DNA of 64,000 nucleotides from positions 1 through 64,000 of the forward strand of contig JBEIEP010000003.1 of assembly GCA_040382935.1 (NCBI GenBank), read 5' to 3'. Below are positions 44,954-53,848 of this stretch, piece by piece. Both the position numbers and the translations under genes were made by a program. The number at the start of each line of letters is the position of its first letter. Positions within the stretch are counted from its first letter, which is position 1. The notes under the pieces are model-generated. The model worked only from the letters and a program-made list of their open reading frames with translations, ran no database searches and had not been told where the DNA came from. Source of the stretch: JALQUL01 sp040382935 (lineage in GTDB: Bacteria > Pseudomonadota > Gammaproteobacteria > Burkholderiales > Burkholderiaceae_C).

Positions 44954-45241
44954 TCAAAGGTCAGTCGGTTGGCGGGTCCAATCGCACGCTGGCAAACGCC
45001 CCATGGTGGGCCAATTCACGAGCAGTAGCAGGTCTGCCACAAACGCGCGATGCGTTGCCAGTTGGGCCGGTGGGTTGCGCCCCGTGGCCTGTGCCACCAC
45101 TTTCTGAAAATCCTGCTCTATCTCCTCAAGCGTCCAGCCCTTGGCAGTGCTAGATAAAACGGCTTGCCGCCCAGCAGCCAATCGGCCGGTGGTGTCCACC
45201 ACGCCAAGAACCGGGTCGTGCGCTGGTTTTAACGGCGGCAT
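44954..45241 (-). CDS. Small unrecognised protein downstream of hsdR
   Basis: 95 residues from ATG 45241, preceded by AGGA at seven bases. I do not recognise the family. The sequence is acidic-neutral (KGWTLEEIEQDFQKVVAQ, then HRAFVADLLLLVNW) and reads like a real helical protein, whereas the same frame further upstream is antisense-like junk inside hsdR. An upstream TTG would lengthen it by about 20 residues. It starts 46 bases after the hsdR stop, so it may be a last gene of the restriction operon. The 174 bases from 44780 to 44953 hold nothing I can name. Confidence 0.45.
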   Translation of the reverse strand: MPPLKPAHDPVLGVVDTTGRLAAGRQAVLSSTAKGWTLEEIEQDFQKVVAQATGRNPPAQLATHRAFVADLLLLVNWPTMGRLPACDWTRQPTDL

Positions 45242-45287
45242 CACCCAATCCTCGGCAATTTGTATGGCCGCCTCCAGCAATAGACCA

Positions 45288-48200
45288 TTAGGCGACAGCC
45301 CAGCCCCACGACAAGGCCTCGGCCTGTTGCAACACGGTTTGAACCGCCGCGTCTTGCAGGTCGGGTGGGTAGCCGTACTTGCGCAAAATGCGTTTAACCA
45401 ATACGCGCATTCTGGCCCGGGCAGAATCGCGATGTGCCCAGTCCACTGAAACGTTATTGCGCAAACTGACGAGCAACTCGTGTGCGATGAGTTTGAGATT
45501 GGCGTCACCCATGATCTGAACCGCGCTATCGCTTTCGGCCAACGCGTCATAAAAAGCAATCTCTTCGTCGGACAGGCCGGATTCCTCCCCACGTTGGCGG
45601 GCTGCACGGATGAGCTTGGCCAATTCAATCAGCTCTTTCAGCACCTCAGCCGTCGTAATGGCGTTGGCGTGGTAGCGGGCCACCGCATCGGCCAATCGCT
45701 CAGAGAAGGCCTTGGTTTGCACCACGTTGGCCTTGCTGCGTGAGCGGATGCCATCGTTGATTAACTTGCGCAGCGCTTCAAGCGCCAGGTTTTTATGGTC
45801 CATCTGCTGGACTTCTGCCAAGAACTCGTCGGACAGGATAGAAATGTCCGGGCTGCGTAGGCCACTGGCCCGCAGAATGTCTTCGATTTCGGTCGAGATG
45901 ACGGCTCGGCTAACGATTTGCTGTATTGCCCAATCGCGCTCTTGCTGCGTGACGCCAGAGCCTGTGCTGCTTTTGACCAAGGCTATGCGGATGGCTTGAA
46001 AAAAGCCAACCTCTTCTCGAATTTTTCGTGCCTGGTCAGATGCTGAGGCCAATGCGTAGGCTTTGGACAGCGCCAGCACCGCGTCTTGGTAACGTCGGTG
46101 CGCGTTCTTTTTACCCTCTGTGGTGGTCTCTTTGGCCGCCAATCGCTGTTGTAGATCAAGGACCCATTCAATGGCCCCCGCCATCATGGCCAGTCGCCGC
46201 TGCGGTGTGCCGTTGATAGCGGCTAGGTAATCAAAGCCGTGGTACATATCGCGCACCACCTCGTACTTCTCCAGTAACACGGCAACGGCCTGTGGCTCGT
46301 CAATGCCGGTGTTGCTTTGGTCCTTCCTTGAATACTGCTGCAAGGCTGATTTAAGGTTTTGGGCAATCCCTATGTAGTCCACGATCAACCCGGCGGGCTT
46401 GTCGCGAAACACCCGATTCACCCGCGCGATGGCCTGCATCAAACCGTGGCCTTGCATGGGCTTGTCCACATACATGGTGTGCATACAAGGTGCATCAAAC
46501 CCGGTAAGCCACATGTCCCGCACGATCACCAGTTGGAGTGGGTCTGCCGCATTGCGGGCACGCTTGGCCAATAGGTCGCGCCGTGCCTTACCCCCAATGT
46601 GTTGCTGCCAGTGGTGTGAGTCGCTGGCAGCGCCTGTCATCACAATCTTGACGACTCCGGCATTGTCATCGTCACTGTGCCAGTTCGGGCGCAAGCGCAC
46701 AATTTCGTCGTACAGCCGGACACAGATGCGACGGCTCATGCACACCACCATGGCTTTGCCGTCCAGCGCTGCGGCGCGGTCTTCAAAATGGGTCACCATG
46801 TCCTGGGCCACCAATTCCAGGCGCTTGTCGCTGCCTACCAGGGCCTCCACCGTTGACCACCTTTTCTTGAAACGCTCCTGCTCTTCTTCTGGGTCGTTTT
46901 CGGTCAGCTCGTCCACTTCGTCATCAATCTTGGGGACTTCTTCCGTGTCCAATTCGATGCGGGCCAAGCGAGATTCGTAGTAAATGGGCACCGTGGCACC
47001 GTCTTCTACGGCTCGGCTAATGTCGTACACGTCGATGTAATGCCCAAATATGGCGGGCGTGTTGATGTCGTCGGCCTCAACGGGGGTTCCGGTAAAACCG
47101 ATGAACGAGGCGTTGGGCAGGGCATCGCGCATGTACTTGGCAAAGCCATAAGAAATTTTGCCGGACTCGATATCCACCTTGGCCTGAAAACCATACTGGC
47201 TGCGATGCGCCTCGTCGGCAATCACCACCACATTGCGCCGCGTGGTAAGGGGCTGTGCGATCTCGCCAAACTTTTGCAAGGTGGTAAAAATCACGCCGCC
47301 CGATGCCCGGTTCAAAAGCCTTTGTAAGTCCTCGCGGCTATGGGCCTGCACCGGCGTTTGCCGTAGCAGGTCGCGGCACATAGAGAAAGTGGCGAACAAC
47401 TGCTCATCTAGGTCGTTACGGTCGGTTAGCACCACCAGCGTTGGGTTGGCCATGGCCGGGTGTTTCACCAATTGCCCGGCATAAAACGCCATCAACAGGC
47501 TTTTGCCCGAGCCTTGGGTGTGCCAGATCACGCCTGCGCGTCTGTCACCCCGGCTTTGGGTTTTAACGCTGGGCAAACCGTACAAGCCGGGGTCTTCAGC
47601 CACGCCTTGTACAGGGCTTGAGGCCCTAATGGTCGAGACCACTGCATGCCGTACCGCATGGAACTGGTGGTAGCCCGCGATAAGTTTGCGAAGGCCAGAA
47701 TCGGTTGTACCAAACACCGTAAAGTCGCGCAGCAAGGACAGTAGACGGCGGTGCTCAAACACCCCCTCGATCAGGGTTGAGAGTTCGGGTGCGCCTTTGG
47801 GTGCTACGGTGCTGCCATCGGTGGTGCGCCACGGCATAAAACGCTCTAGGTCGGCCGACAGCGACCCGACCCGCGCGGCAATACCATCAGAGGTGACCAA
47901 CAAGGCGTTGGTGTTGAACAGCGCCGGTATTTGCTGCTTGTAGGTCTGCAATTGGTTAAAAGCCCCCAGCAGATGGGCACCGGCGCTGCCGGGTGCCTTG
48001 AGTTCAATTACAGCCAAAGGCAAACCGTTGACAAACACCACCACATCGGGCCGCCGCTTGTATTGGCCGTTAATCACCACAAACTGGTTAACCACCAACC
48101 AGTCGTTGCGCGCCGCGTGGTCAAAATCAATCAGCACGACCTTGCCAGCGCTTAGCGTGCCATCATTAGCGAAGTACTCGACGTCAACGCCTTCGGTCAT

Positions 48201-48476
48201 CAAGCTGTGCAGGCGGCGGTTTTCTTCCAAAAGCGAGGGGAACTGCGATTGCAACACCTTGGCAATGGCATCTTGCCTGGCCTCTGGCGGCAGGCTGGGG
48301 TTTAGGCGGACCACTGCCTGCTCCAAGCGTTTGAGCAGCACCACCTCATCATGGCTGGCCCGCTCGGGTCGTACACCGTCGGGGCCTATGGTGTCTTCGC
48401 GCTCAATGCCATAGCCCAGCGCCTGCAATTGCTCTAGCAGGGCCTGCTCAACGTGGGCTTCAGATAGAAAGGCCAT
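45288..48476 (-). CDS. hsdR: Type I restriction enzyme, R (endonuclease/translocase) subunit
   Basis: 1062 residues. The N-terminal nuclease shows RPDVVVFVNGLPLAVIELK, the D...ExK site of HsdR. The SF2 translocase follows with Walker A HTQGSGKSLLMAF and DEAH in VVIADEAHRSQYG, then helicase motifs near 660 (MTGAASDSHHW) and RVNRVFRDKPAGLIVDYIG. The C-terminal helical domain binds the methylase core. It cuts unmodified DNA far from the recognition site after translocation. The upstream region carries a palindrome and is duplicated beyond the fic gene. Its order behind hsdM-hsdS-fic is unusual because fic interrupts the set. Confidence 0.96.
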   Translation of the reverse strand: MAFLSEAHVEQALLEQLQALGYGIEREDTIGPDGVRPERASHDEVVLLKRLEQAVVRLNPSLPPEARQDAIAKVLQSQFPSLLEENRRLHSLMTEGVDVEYFANDGTLSAGKVVLIDFDHAARNDWLVVNQFVVINGQYKRRPDVVVFVNGLPLAVIELKAPGSAGAHLLGAFNQLQTYKQQIPALFNTNALLVTSDGIAARVGSLSADLERFMPWRTTDGSTVAPKGAPELSTLIEGVFEHRRLLSLLRDFTVFGTTDSGLRKLIAGYHQFHAVRHAVVSTIRASSPVQGVAEDPGLYGLPSVKTQSRGDRRAGVIWHTQGSGKSLLMAFYAGQLVKHPAMANPTLVVLTDRNDLDEQLFATFSMCRDLLRQTPVQAHSREDLQRLLNRASGGVIFTTLQKFGEIAQPLTTRRNVVVIADEAHRSQYGFQAKVDIESGKISYGFAKYMRDALPNASFIGFTGTPVEADDINTPAIFGHYIDVYDISRAVEDGATVPIYYESRLARIELDTEEVPKIDDEVDELTENDPEEEQERFKKRWSTVEALVGSDKRLELVAQDMVTHFEDRAAALDGKAMVVCMSRRICVRLYDEIVRLRPNWHSDDDNAGVVKIVMTGAASDSHHWQQHIGGKARRDLLAKRARNAADPLQLVIVRDMWLTGFDAPCMHTMYVDKPMQGHGLMQAIARVNRVFRDKPAGLIVDYIGIAQNLKSALQQYSRKDQSNTGIDEPQAVAVLLEKYEVVRDMYHGFDYLAAINGTPQRRLAMMAGAIEWVLDLQQRLAAKETTTEGKKNAHRRYQDAVLALSKAYALASASDQARKIREEVGFFQAIRIALVKSSTGSGVTQQERDWAIQQIVSRAVISTEIEDILRASGLRSPDISILSDEFLAEVQQMDHKNLALEALRKLINDGIRSRSKANVVQTKAFSERLADAVARYHANAITTAEVLKELIELAKLIRAARQRGEESGLSDEEIAFYDALAESDSAVQIMGDANLKLIAHELLVSLRNNVSVDWAHRDSARARMRVLVKRILRKYGYPPDLQDAAVQTVLQQAEALSWGWAVA

Positions 48477-48590
48477 TACGACTCCGCGCGGGTTGAACCA
48501 TAGGTTGATTTCATCGACACTTCATCTGAATATGTCGAAATTTTTATGAAATATCGACATATTTACCAAACGAGTCGATTGACTAAACAT
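48435..48590. repeat. hsdR start/promoter repeat, copy next to hsdR
   Basis: This stretch covers the first codons of hsdR and its whole upstream region, ending at the fic stop. It matches 49731-49872 with many substitutions and small indels; shared words include GGGTTGAAC, GATTGATTT-like runs, TCGACACTT and ATCGACATATT. The two copies bracket the fic gene in direct orientation. Confidence 0.75.
48529..48563. promoter_or_regulatory. TCGACATATT palindrome upstream of hsdR
   Basis: AATATGTCGA (48529-48538) and TCGACATATT (48554-48563) are perfect 10-bp inverted arms with a 15-base spacer, about 53-88 bases before the hsdR start. The second copy, upstream of fic (49823-49857), keeps the arms with two changes. 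Further TCGAC half-sites lie nearby. This looks like a protein-binding operator; the binding protein is unknown. Confidence 0.5.
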
Positions 48591-48591
48591 A

Positions 48592-49668
48592 TCAACGCAC
48601 CAGTTCAGCAAGAAGAACTTCGTTGATGTAATACATTTCCCGCCCTTGTTTACTGGCGCGAAGTATGCCCATATCGGCTAAAGATTGCAGGTACATGGAT
48701 GCGGTTTGCCGCTTAGCCAACCTTGCGTCAACCAAGAACTGGATCTTGGTGTAGGGGTGACGAAAGATAAGCTCAACCAAGTCTTTGCTGTAAATTTTGG
48801 GGGCTTCGCTTTGGACTCTCGAACGCACAGTTTCCATCAACAGCCGGATACGGGTCACTTGGTCAAAGGTTTCTTGCGCGGTACTACTCACGGCACGCAA
48901 CATATACAACAGCCAAGGCTCCCAATCTTGTCGCTCTGTGACCCCGCGCAAGCCGGTGTAGTACTCCGCCTTGTTCGCCATAATATAGCGAGACAGAAAC
49001 AGCACCGGAATGTCCAACAAACCCGCGTGCACCAAGTAAAGCAGGTTCAAAATCCGACCCGTGCGGCCATTGCCATCATCAAAGGGATGAATTGCCTCAA
49101 ACTGGTAATGCAACACCGCCATCTTCACCAAGGGGTCTAGGCCGTCGGTGGCGTAAATATACTGCTCTAGGTTGCTTAGTTTGTCGCGCAACAGTGCCTC
49201 ACCTACCGGGGGCGTGTACACCACCGTTCCCGCTGTGTCCATGAGCGCCGTTCCAGGCAGGCGACGCACGCCAATGTCCTGCTTTTTAATGATGCGCACG
49301 ATTTCCACAAATAAATTGGTGGTGAGCGGTTTTGTTTTTAAGGCGTCAAACCCAAACTTCAGGGCCTCGCGATAACGCAACACCTCTTTGGTGTGCAAGT
49401 CCGTGTGGCCATCCGCATCCACATCAGCGCGGTAGAGCTCGTCGTTGGTGGTGACGATGTTCTCGATCTCAGACGATAAGCGCGCCTCTTGCAAAACGAT
49501 GCTATTAATCAGCACCCCTTGATTAGGAATCTGCGCAGCCAGCCCACGCAGATTGGCCAGTACACGGTTGGCCTCAATCGCCGCTTTGAGCACGTCCTTG
49601 GTTTCAAGCTCCACCGAGGGGGGTAGCAATGGCAGCTCGTTATAGGGGAGCAAGCGGTTAAAGGGCAT
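48592..49668 (-). CDS. Fic-domain protein (class II, putative AMPylase)
   Basis: 358 residues from ATG 49668 (MPFNRLLPYNELPLLPP). The inhibitory motif SSEIEN near 79-84 fits (S/T)xxxE(G/N) at the N-terminal side, as in class II Fic proteins. The catalytic loop is HPFDDGNGRTGR near 198-209, fully intact. The C-terminus is a winged helix (RLAKRQTASMYLQSLADMG). Such enzymes attach AMP to hydroxyl groups of targets, with the inhibitory Glu controlling activity. It sits between hsdS and hsdR and is flanked by two copies of the hsdR promoter region, so it looks inserted. A role in the defence operon is inferred. Confidence 0.92.
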   Translation of the reverse strand: MPFNRLLPYNELPLLPPSVELETKDVLKAAIEANRVLANLRGLAAQIPNQGVLINSIVLQEARLSSEIENIVTTNDELYRADVDADGHTDLHTKEVLRYREALKFGFDALKTKPLTTNLFVEIVRIIKKQDIGVRRLPGTALMDTAGTVVYTPPVGEALLRDKLSNLEQYIYATDGLDPLVKMAVLHYQFEAIHPFDDGNGRTGRILNLLYLVHAGLLDIPVLFLSRYIMANKAEYYTGLRGVTERQDWEPWLLYMLRAVSSTAQETFDQVTRIRLLMETVRSRVQSEAPKIYSKDLVELIFRHPYTKIQFLVDARLAKRQTASMYLQSLADMGILRASKQGREMYYINEVLLAELVR

Positions 49669-49730
49669 TTTCGACTTTCTCAAATAAAATTCGGCATCCG
49701 TGCTGTAACCCAACCCACGCGGTTGGTGCA

Positions 49731-49872
49731 ACAGGGCCTAGTTGACGTGGGCATCAGATAAGAAGGCCCATGCAACCACCTTTGGGTTGAACTATAGATT
49801 GATTTGGTCGACACTTTAGCTCGATATGTTGAATATTCTCTAAAAAATCGACATATTAGCCAACTATGTCAA
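49731..49872. repeat. hsdR start/promoter repeat, copy upstream of fic
   Basis: Diverged duplicate of 48435-48590. On the minus strand it contains ATGGGCCTTCTTATCTGATG followed by CCCACGTCAACTAGGCCCTG, compared with the first codons of hsdR (ATGGCCTTTCTATCTGAAG then CCCACGTTGAGCAGGCCCTG), now frameshifted and stopped. The palindrome arms are kept at 49823-49832 and 49848-49857. It lies between hsdS and fic and may act as the fic promoter. Confidence 0.72.
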
Positions 49873-49882
49873 TGGGATCGAC

Positions 49883-51214
49883 TTAACATGCGAAATTCCT
49901 ATCTAGGATTCGTTGGGCATCGGGAACACGCAACTCGCCAGAGATAAGTTGGGGGAGTAGGGTGTCGCGGAGTTGGGCGAGGGAGCGTGACTCATTCACG
50001 TTTCCAAGAACTCGATCAAGCACGCTAGCGACACTTCGCTCGAACTGTAGACGCAAGTTTTCTGTTGGTAGCACGACTCGCACGGCTTCGAATGTATGCC
50101 GCGTAATGGTCGAGAACACAGAGCCATGCGCCATTAATCTGAGGTGTTCAATCATTCGCTGCGCTGATAGAAATACGAAGTAGCTGCCCGAACCGCTTTT
50201 GCCCTGGAGCGCATAGCACGATTGGTTGAATGCCATGTCACACCCAGCGATAGCTAAATTGCCAACAGTCCCTCTGGCAGAAATGATTGTCGTACCTTTG
50301 GGAATTAGTCGAGCCGAACTTCCATTCAACCCTGCCAGGGTAATCGACTTTTGAGTCTGAACAGCGAATACGTCGCTTGATGCAGGCGTATCCACGACTG
50401 AGAACCACGGAATCTCACCATCCCAGTATTCGCTGACTGAAGTTTTCGGCGTGCCACCGCCAATAATTTCAACGGTATCAGAAAAGCCGCTATTCACCCA
50501 CCCCTCTGGAATCTCCCCCAACTCCGATTCAACAAGCCGGTCAGGAAAGAGGTCGTACAGGTGCGCGGGTAGGCCTGGCAGGGATTGGCCGCGCAGCCAA
50601 CGGCCTTCTTGTTTGGCACGCACCGGCTCGAAGTCTACAAACCACGCCTTGAACAAGGCGCTGGCCATGGCCTCTAGCGTTTCGTTTTGTTTGCGGTTGA
50701 TTTCGATTTTGTCATCTAGCGTGCCGAGGATGTGGGCGATGGCGCGTTGTTCAGGTAGCGGTGGCACCTGAAATTCAATTTGTCCCAAAATTTCTAGATT
50801 AATGTTGTCCTGAACGCTACCAGTGCCAACGTGTTCATTTTGCAGTTCGTGGCGTTTATTCCGAAATAGATAGTCAACGAATCGTATGTCACATATTTTG
50901 CTGTCGGCGACAAACCCAACCACACTGTCTGGAAAACAAGCGGGGTAAGTTAGCAAGGCCGATTCTGCGATATTGGCAGCGATAGTGATCGCGAGCGTAT
51001 CTTTGGGCCACAGTCTGCTCTGGGCGAGCCCCGCCTCCGAATATGTTTGGCTATGTTTTGTTATGAATCCATTTGAAGACCTAATGTCACCGGTTTGGAC
51101 GAAAGGATATGGTCCGTCGTATAAGTGAGAGGCGTTTCGGGGGCGATGCCTCGATTTCCCTCGATTTAATTCCCCCAATTCAGTTAGTCGCAGAGTCAAC
51201 CAATCATTCGCCAT
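49883..51214 (-). CDS. hsdS: Type I restriction enzyme, S (specificity) subunit
   Basis: 443 residues. A strong GGAGGT lies six bases before ATG 51214. It has the two-TRD layout: TRD1 about 1-150, the conserved helix QVPPLPEQRAIAHILGTLDD at about 155-210, TRD2 about 225-385, and the second conserved helix (LAQLRDTLLPQLISGELRV) at the end. The subunit sets the recognition sequence of both methylation and restriction. The two TRDs differ, which predicts an asymmetric bipartite target; the target itself cannot be read from the protein. hsdM lies upstream, with a small DUF1016 relic in between. Confidence 0.95.
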   Translation of the reverse strand: MANDWLTLRLTELGELNRGKSRHRPRNASHLYDGPYPFVQTGDIRSSNGFITKHSQTYSEAGLAQSRLWPKDTLAITIAANIAESALLTYPACFPDSVVGFVADSKICDIRFVDYLFRNKRHELQNEHVGTGSVQDNINLEILGQIEFQVPPLPEQRAIAHILGTLDDKIEINRKQNETLEAMASALFKAWFVDFEPVRAKQEGRWLRGQSLPGLPAHLYDLFPDRLVESELGEIPEGWVNSGFSDTVEIIGGGTPKTSVSEYWDGEIPWFSVVDTPASSDVFAVQTQKSITLAGLNGSSARLIPKGTTIISARGTVGNLAIAGCDMAFNQSCYALQGKSGSGSYFVFLSAQRMIEHLRLMAHGSVFSTITRHTFEAVRVVLPTENLRLQFERSVASVLDRVLGNVNESRSLAQLRDTLLPQLISGELRVPDAQRILDRNFAC

Positions 51215-51226
51215 ATTTCACCTCCT

Positions 51227-51403
51227 TCAACCGCACCACTGGCACTTGTCGATGGCCACAAGGTGGTGGTGCCAAGGGATGGCAAGCAATTGCGAAGCAG
51301 CCTGCTTCGCAAGCTCTGGCTTTATGCTCCAGAAACCATCCCAACGACGAATTCGTTCCAGATTCTGCTCGGGAAACCCTTTCACGTTGCGCTTATTCGC
51401 CAT
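51227..51403 (-). pseudogene. Truncated DUF1016/YhcG N-terminal fragment between hsdM and hsdS
   Basis: 58 codons from ATG 51403, which overlaps the hsdM stop and is preceded by AAGGAG eight bases away. The peptide includes GFPEQNLERIRRW and then IPWHHHLVAIDKC, matching the start of DUF1016/YhcG-type nucleases (GFSxxNLxxMRxF ... IPWGHNLxLxxKxKD). It stops before any PD-(D/E)XK nuclease domain. The good binding site means it may still be translated. DUF1016 genes are found next to type I methylase genes in other bacteria, so this is probably a decayed former member of the locus. Confidence 0.6.
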
Positions 51404-52973
51404 ACCCTAGCTCCTTCAGATTGGCCTCAATCGCTGCGTCCAGCTTTACCGCTACTGCGCGTTGTTCGCGCCATTGGGCAGATAGCCTAGCCATTTTTTC
51501 TGTGAAGGGTTCTCCGTCGTCTTCTACGTCCGCCGCGCCTACGTAGCGCCCAGGCGTTAGGACATGGCCGTGTTTGCGGATGTCTTCTAAGGTGGCCGAT
51601 TTGCAAAAGCCCGCCACGTCGGCATACGCCCCCGCATTGGGCTCACCCCGCCAAGCATGGTAGGTGTCGGCGATGGCTTGCACTTGCTCGTCGGTGAGTT
51701 CACGTCGCGTGCGGTCTACCAACACGCCCAGCTTGCGGGCATCGATAAACAACACCCGCCCGCGCCGGTCTCGCATACGCATGCTGGGGTTTTTGTTGCG
51801 AGCCAAAAACCACAAACATGCGGGGATTTGTGTGGAGTAAAAAAGCTGCCCTGGCAGTGCCACCATGCAGTCCACCGCGTCGGCCTCTAACATGGCTTTG
51901 CGTATCTCGCCCTCGCCCGACTGGTTGGAACTCATAGAGCCATTGGCCAGCACCACCCCTGCCATGCCGTTGGGTGCAAGGTGGTAAAAGATGTGTTGCA
52001 GCCACGCATAGTTGGCGTTGCCCGCGGGTGGTACGCCAAACTTCCAGCGCACGTCCTCACGCAGCCGCTCGCCTCCCCAGTCGGAAATATTAAAAGGGGG
52101 ATTGGCAAGGATGTAGTCGGCCTTCATTGGCGCGCCATCGCTGCCGCGTTGGGCCGCAAATTCGTCTTTGTGAAAGCTGCCTTCGTTGTTCCAGAAAATC
52201 TTGGAATCAATGCCGCGCACGGCAAGGTTCATTTTGGCCAGCCGCCACGTCACGTAATTGGATTCCTGCCCGTAGATGGCAATGTCACCAATACGGCCCC
52301 CGTGCTCCTGCACAAACTTTTCAGACTGAACAAACATGCCGCCAGAGCCGCAGCAAGGGTCATAGATACGGCCTTGGTAGGGACCCAGCATTTCCACGAG
52401 CACCCGCACCACAGAGCGCGGTGTGTAAAACTCGCCCCCGCGTTTGCCTTCGGCCCCGGCGAACTGCCCCAAAAAGTACTCATAGACCCGTCCCAAAATA
52501 TCGCGGGATGCGTGACCTTTTTCATTGAGAGAAATGCCAGAAATTAAGTCGATCAACTCGCCTAGCATGACCTTGTTAAGAGCAGGGCGGGCGTAGTCCT
52601 TGGGCAGCACCCCTTTAAGGGATTCGTTGTCTTTTTCGATGGCCCTCATGGCGTCATCAATGAGGGTGCCTACGGAAGATTGTTTGGCATTGGCCTGTAG
52701 ATGAGTCCACCGCGCACCCTTGGGTACCCAGAACACGTTATCGGCCAAGTATTCGTCTTTGTCTTCGGCGGCGCGAACGTCTTCGGCCAGCAATGCCTTG
52801 TGTTTGCTTTCAAAAGCATCGGAGATGTACTTGAGAAAGATCAACCCTAGCGCCACGTGTTTGTAGTCAGAAGGCTCCATATTGCCGCGTAGCTTGTCGG
52901 CCGCCTTAAACATCTCAGCCTCAAATCCAAGGTTGCCGCCTTTGCCCTGTTTACCGGAGTCGTTCGAATTCAT
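51393..52973 (-). CDS. hsdM: Type I restriction enzyme, M (adenine methyltransferase) subunit
   Basis: 526 residues. The N-terminal HsdM helical domain (NMEPSDYKHVALGLIFLKYI) is followed by the methylase core with AdoMet motif YDPCCGSGGMF and catalytic NPPF (YILANPPFNISDW), the mark of N6-adenine methyltransferases. The C-terminal helices pack on HsdS. It is the first gene of the minus-strand locus; 140 bases separate it from the divergent EEP gene and must contain the promoter. The hsdM-hsdS-(fic)-hsdR order suggests co-transcription of M and S, with R possibly controlled separately by the palindromic region. Confidence 0.96.
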   Translation of the reverse strand: MNSNDSGKQGKGGNLGFEAEMFKAADKLRGNMEPSDYKHVALGLIFLKYISDAFESKHKALLAEDVRAAEDKDEYLADNVFWVPKGARWTHLQANAKQSSVGTLIDDAMRAIEKDNESLKGVLPKDYARPALNKVMLGELIDLISGISLNEKGHASRDILGRVYEYFLGQFAGAEGKRGGEFYTPRSVVRVLVEMLGPYQGRIYDPCCGSGGMFVQSEKFVQEHGGRIGDIAIYGQESNYVTWRLAKMNLAVRGIDSKIFWNNEGSFHKDEFAAQRGSDGAPMKADYILANPPFNISDWGGERLREDVRWKFGVPPAGNANYAWLQHIFYHLAPNGMAGVVLANGSMSSNQSGEGEIRKAMLEADAVDCMVALPGQLFYSTQIPACLWFLARNKNPSMRMRDRRGRVLFIDARKLGVLVDRTRRELTDEQVQAIADTYHAWRGEPNAGAYADVAGFCKSATLEDIRKHGHVLTPGRYVGAADVEDDGEPFTEKMARLSAQWREQRAVAVKLDAAIEANLKELGYGE

Positions 52974-53113
52974 TTCATCTGTTCCAATTCAGCGTATTCT
53001 TGGTATGCAAATTTTGAGAGCTTGGCGTTATTCAGGGGCCTCAGTCGCTCCACCTTGCATCCAGCGTGCCGGATGATTGTAGGTGCGACGCACGAATCAG
53101 GGACAATCCAACC

Positions 53114-53848
53114 ATGACCACCCTGCGCATTGCCACCTGGAACATTCACAAAGGCGTGAACGGCCCGGCTTTGCGCCAGCGGCTGGAGATTCACAACATT
53201 GCTGTGGCAATTGAGCAAATGGACGCCGACGTGGTGGCCTTGCAAGAGGTGCGCAAGGTGAACCGCTTACAGGCCCGGCGTTTTGCCCACTGGCCCGCTG
53301 CGCCCCAGGCAGATTTTTTGGCACCGACCGGTTACCAGGCTGTGTACGAAACCAACGCCATTACCCGCCATGGCGAGCATGGCAACGCGCTGCTGAGCCG
53401 CTGGCCGGTGGTGAACACCCAGCACCACGACATATCAGACCACCGCTTTGAGCAACGGGGATTTTTGCACGCTGAGATCAGCGTGGATGGGCAATCGGTG
53501 CATACAGTGGTGGTACACCTAGGGCTGATAGGTGCCAGCCGGGTGCGGCAGGTCCATGCCCTTGAGCGCTACCTGCACAAGTCTGTACCCGCCTCTGCCC
53601 CACTGGTGGTGGCAGGTGACTTTAACGACTGGGGCGAGCGACTGCACCACCTGCTGCGGGTGCAAGACTTGCACACCTTTGAAGACCAACGCCTGCCTAC
53701 TTATCCAGCGCGTTTGCCGGTGCTGCACATGGACCGCATTTATGTGCGGGGTCTGCGGCGCCTAAGTGCCCGGGTGCCGCACGGTGCGGCCTGGCGCACT
53801 ATGAGCGATCACCTCCCGCTGATTGGTGAATTCGAGATCGAAGCGTGA
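53114..53848 (+). CDS. Endonuclease/exonuclease/phosphatase family protein
   Basis: 244 residues from ATG 53114 (MTTLRIATWNIHKG); the open frame upstream is not family-like. EEP motifs are ATWNIHKG, ALQEVRKVN, VAGDFNDWGERL and the final SDHLPLIGEFE. Such proteins hydrolyse phosphodiester bonds in nucleic acids or lipids. Its stop overlaps the start of clsB (GTGA), and in many proteobacteria an EEP gene (YbhP type) precedes clsB, so a role near phospholipid metabolism is likely. Confidence 0.88.
   Translation: MTTLRIATWNIHKGVNGPALRQRLEIHNIAVAIEQMDADVVALQEVRKVNRLQARRFAHWPAAPQADFLAPTGYQAVYETNAITRHGEHGNALLSRWPVVNTQHHDISDHRFEQRGFLHAEISVDGQSVHTVVVHLGLIGASRVRQVHALERYLHKSVPASAPLVVAGDFNDWGERLHHLLRVQDLHTFEDQRLPTYPARLPVLHMDRIYVRGLRRLSARVPHGAAWRTMSDHLPLIGEFEIEA

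Noticed and set aside
45242..45628. Upstream extension of the small gene after hsdR into a 224-codon frame
   Set aside because: That part overlaps the hsdR coding sequence in another frame and its translation (many Pro, Cys, Ser) looks like a shadow.
48435..49872. Direct repeats around fic considered as a CRISPR or attachment-site pair
   Set aside because: There are only two copies more than 1 kb apart, they include hsdR coding sequence, and no integrase or cas gene is present.
44780..52973. Prophage or integrative element carrying the hsd locus
   Set aside because: No integrase, tRNA, attachment repeat or phage gene was found at either border, so only a restriction island is supported.
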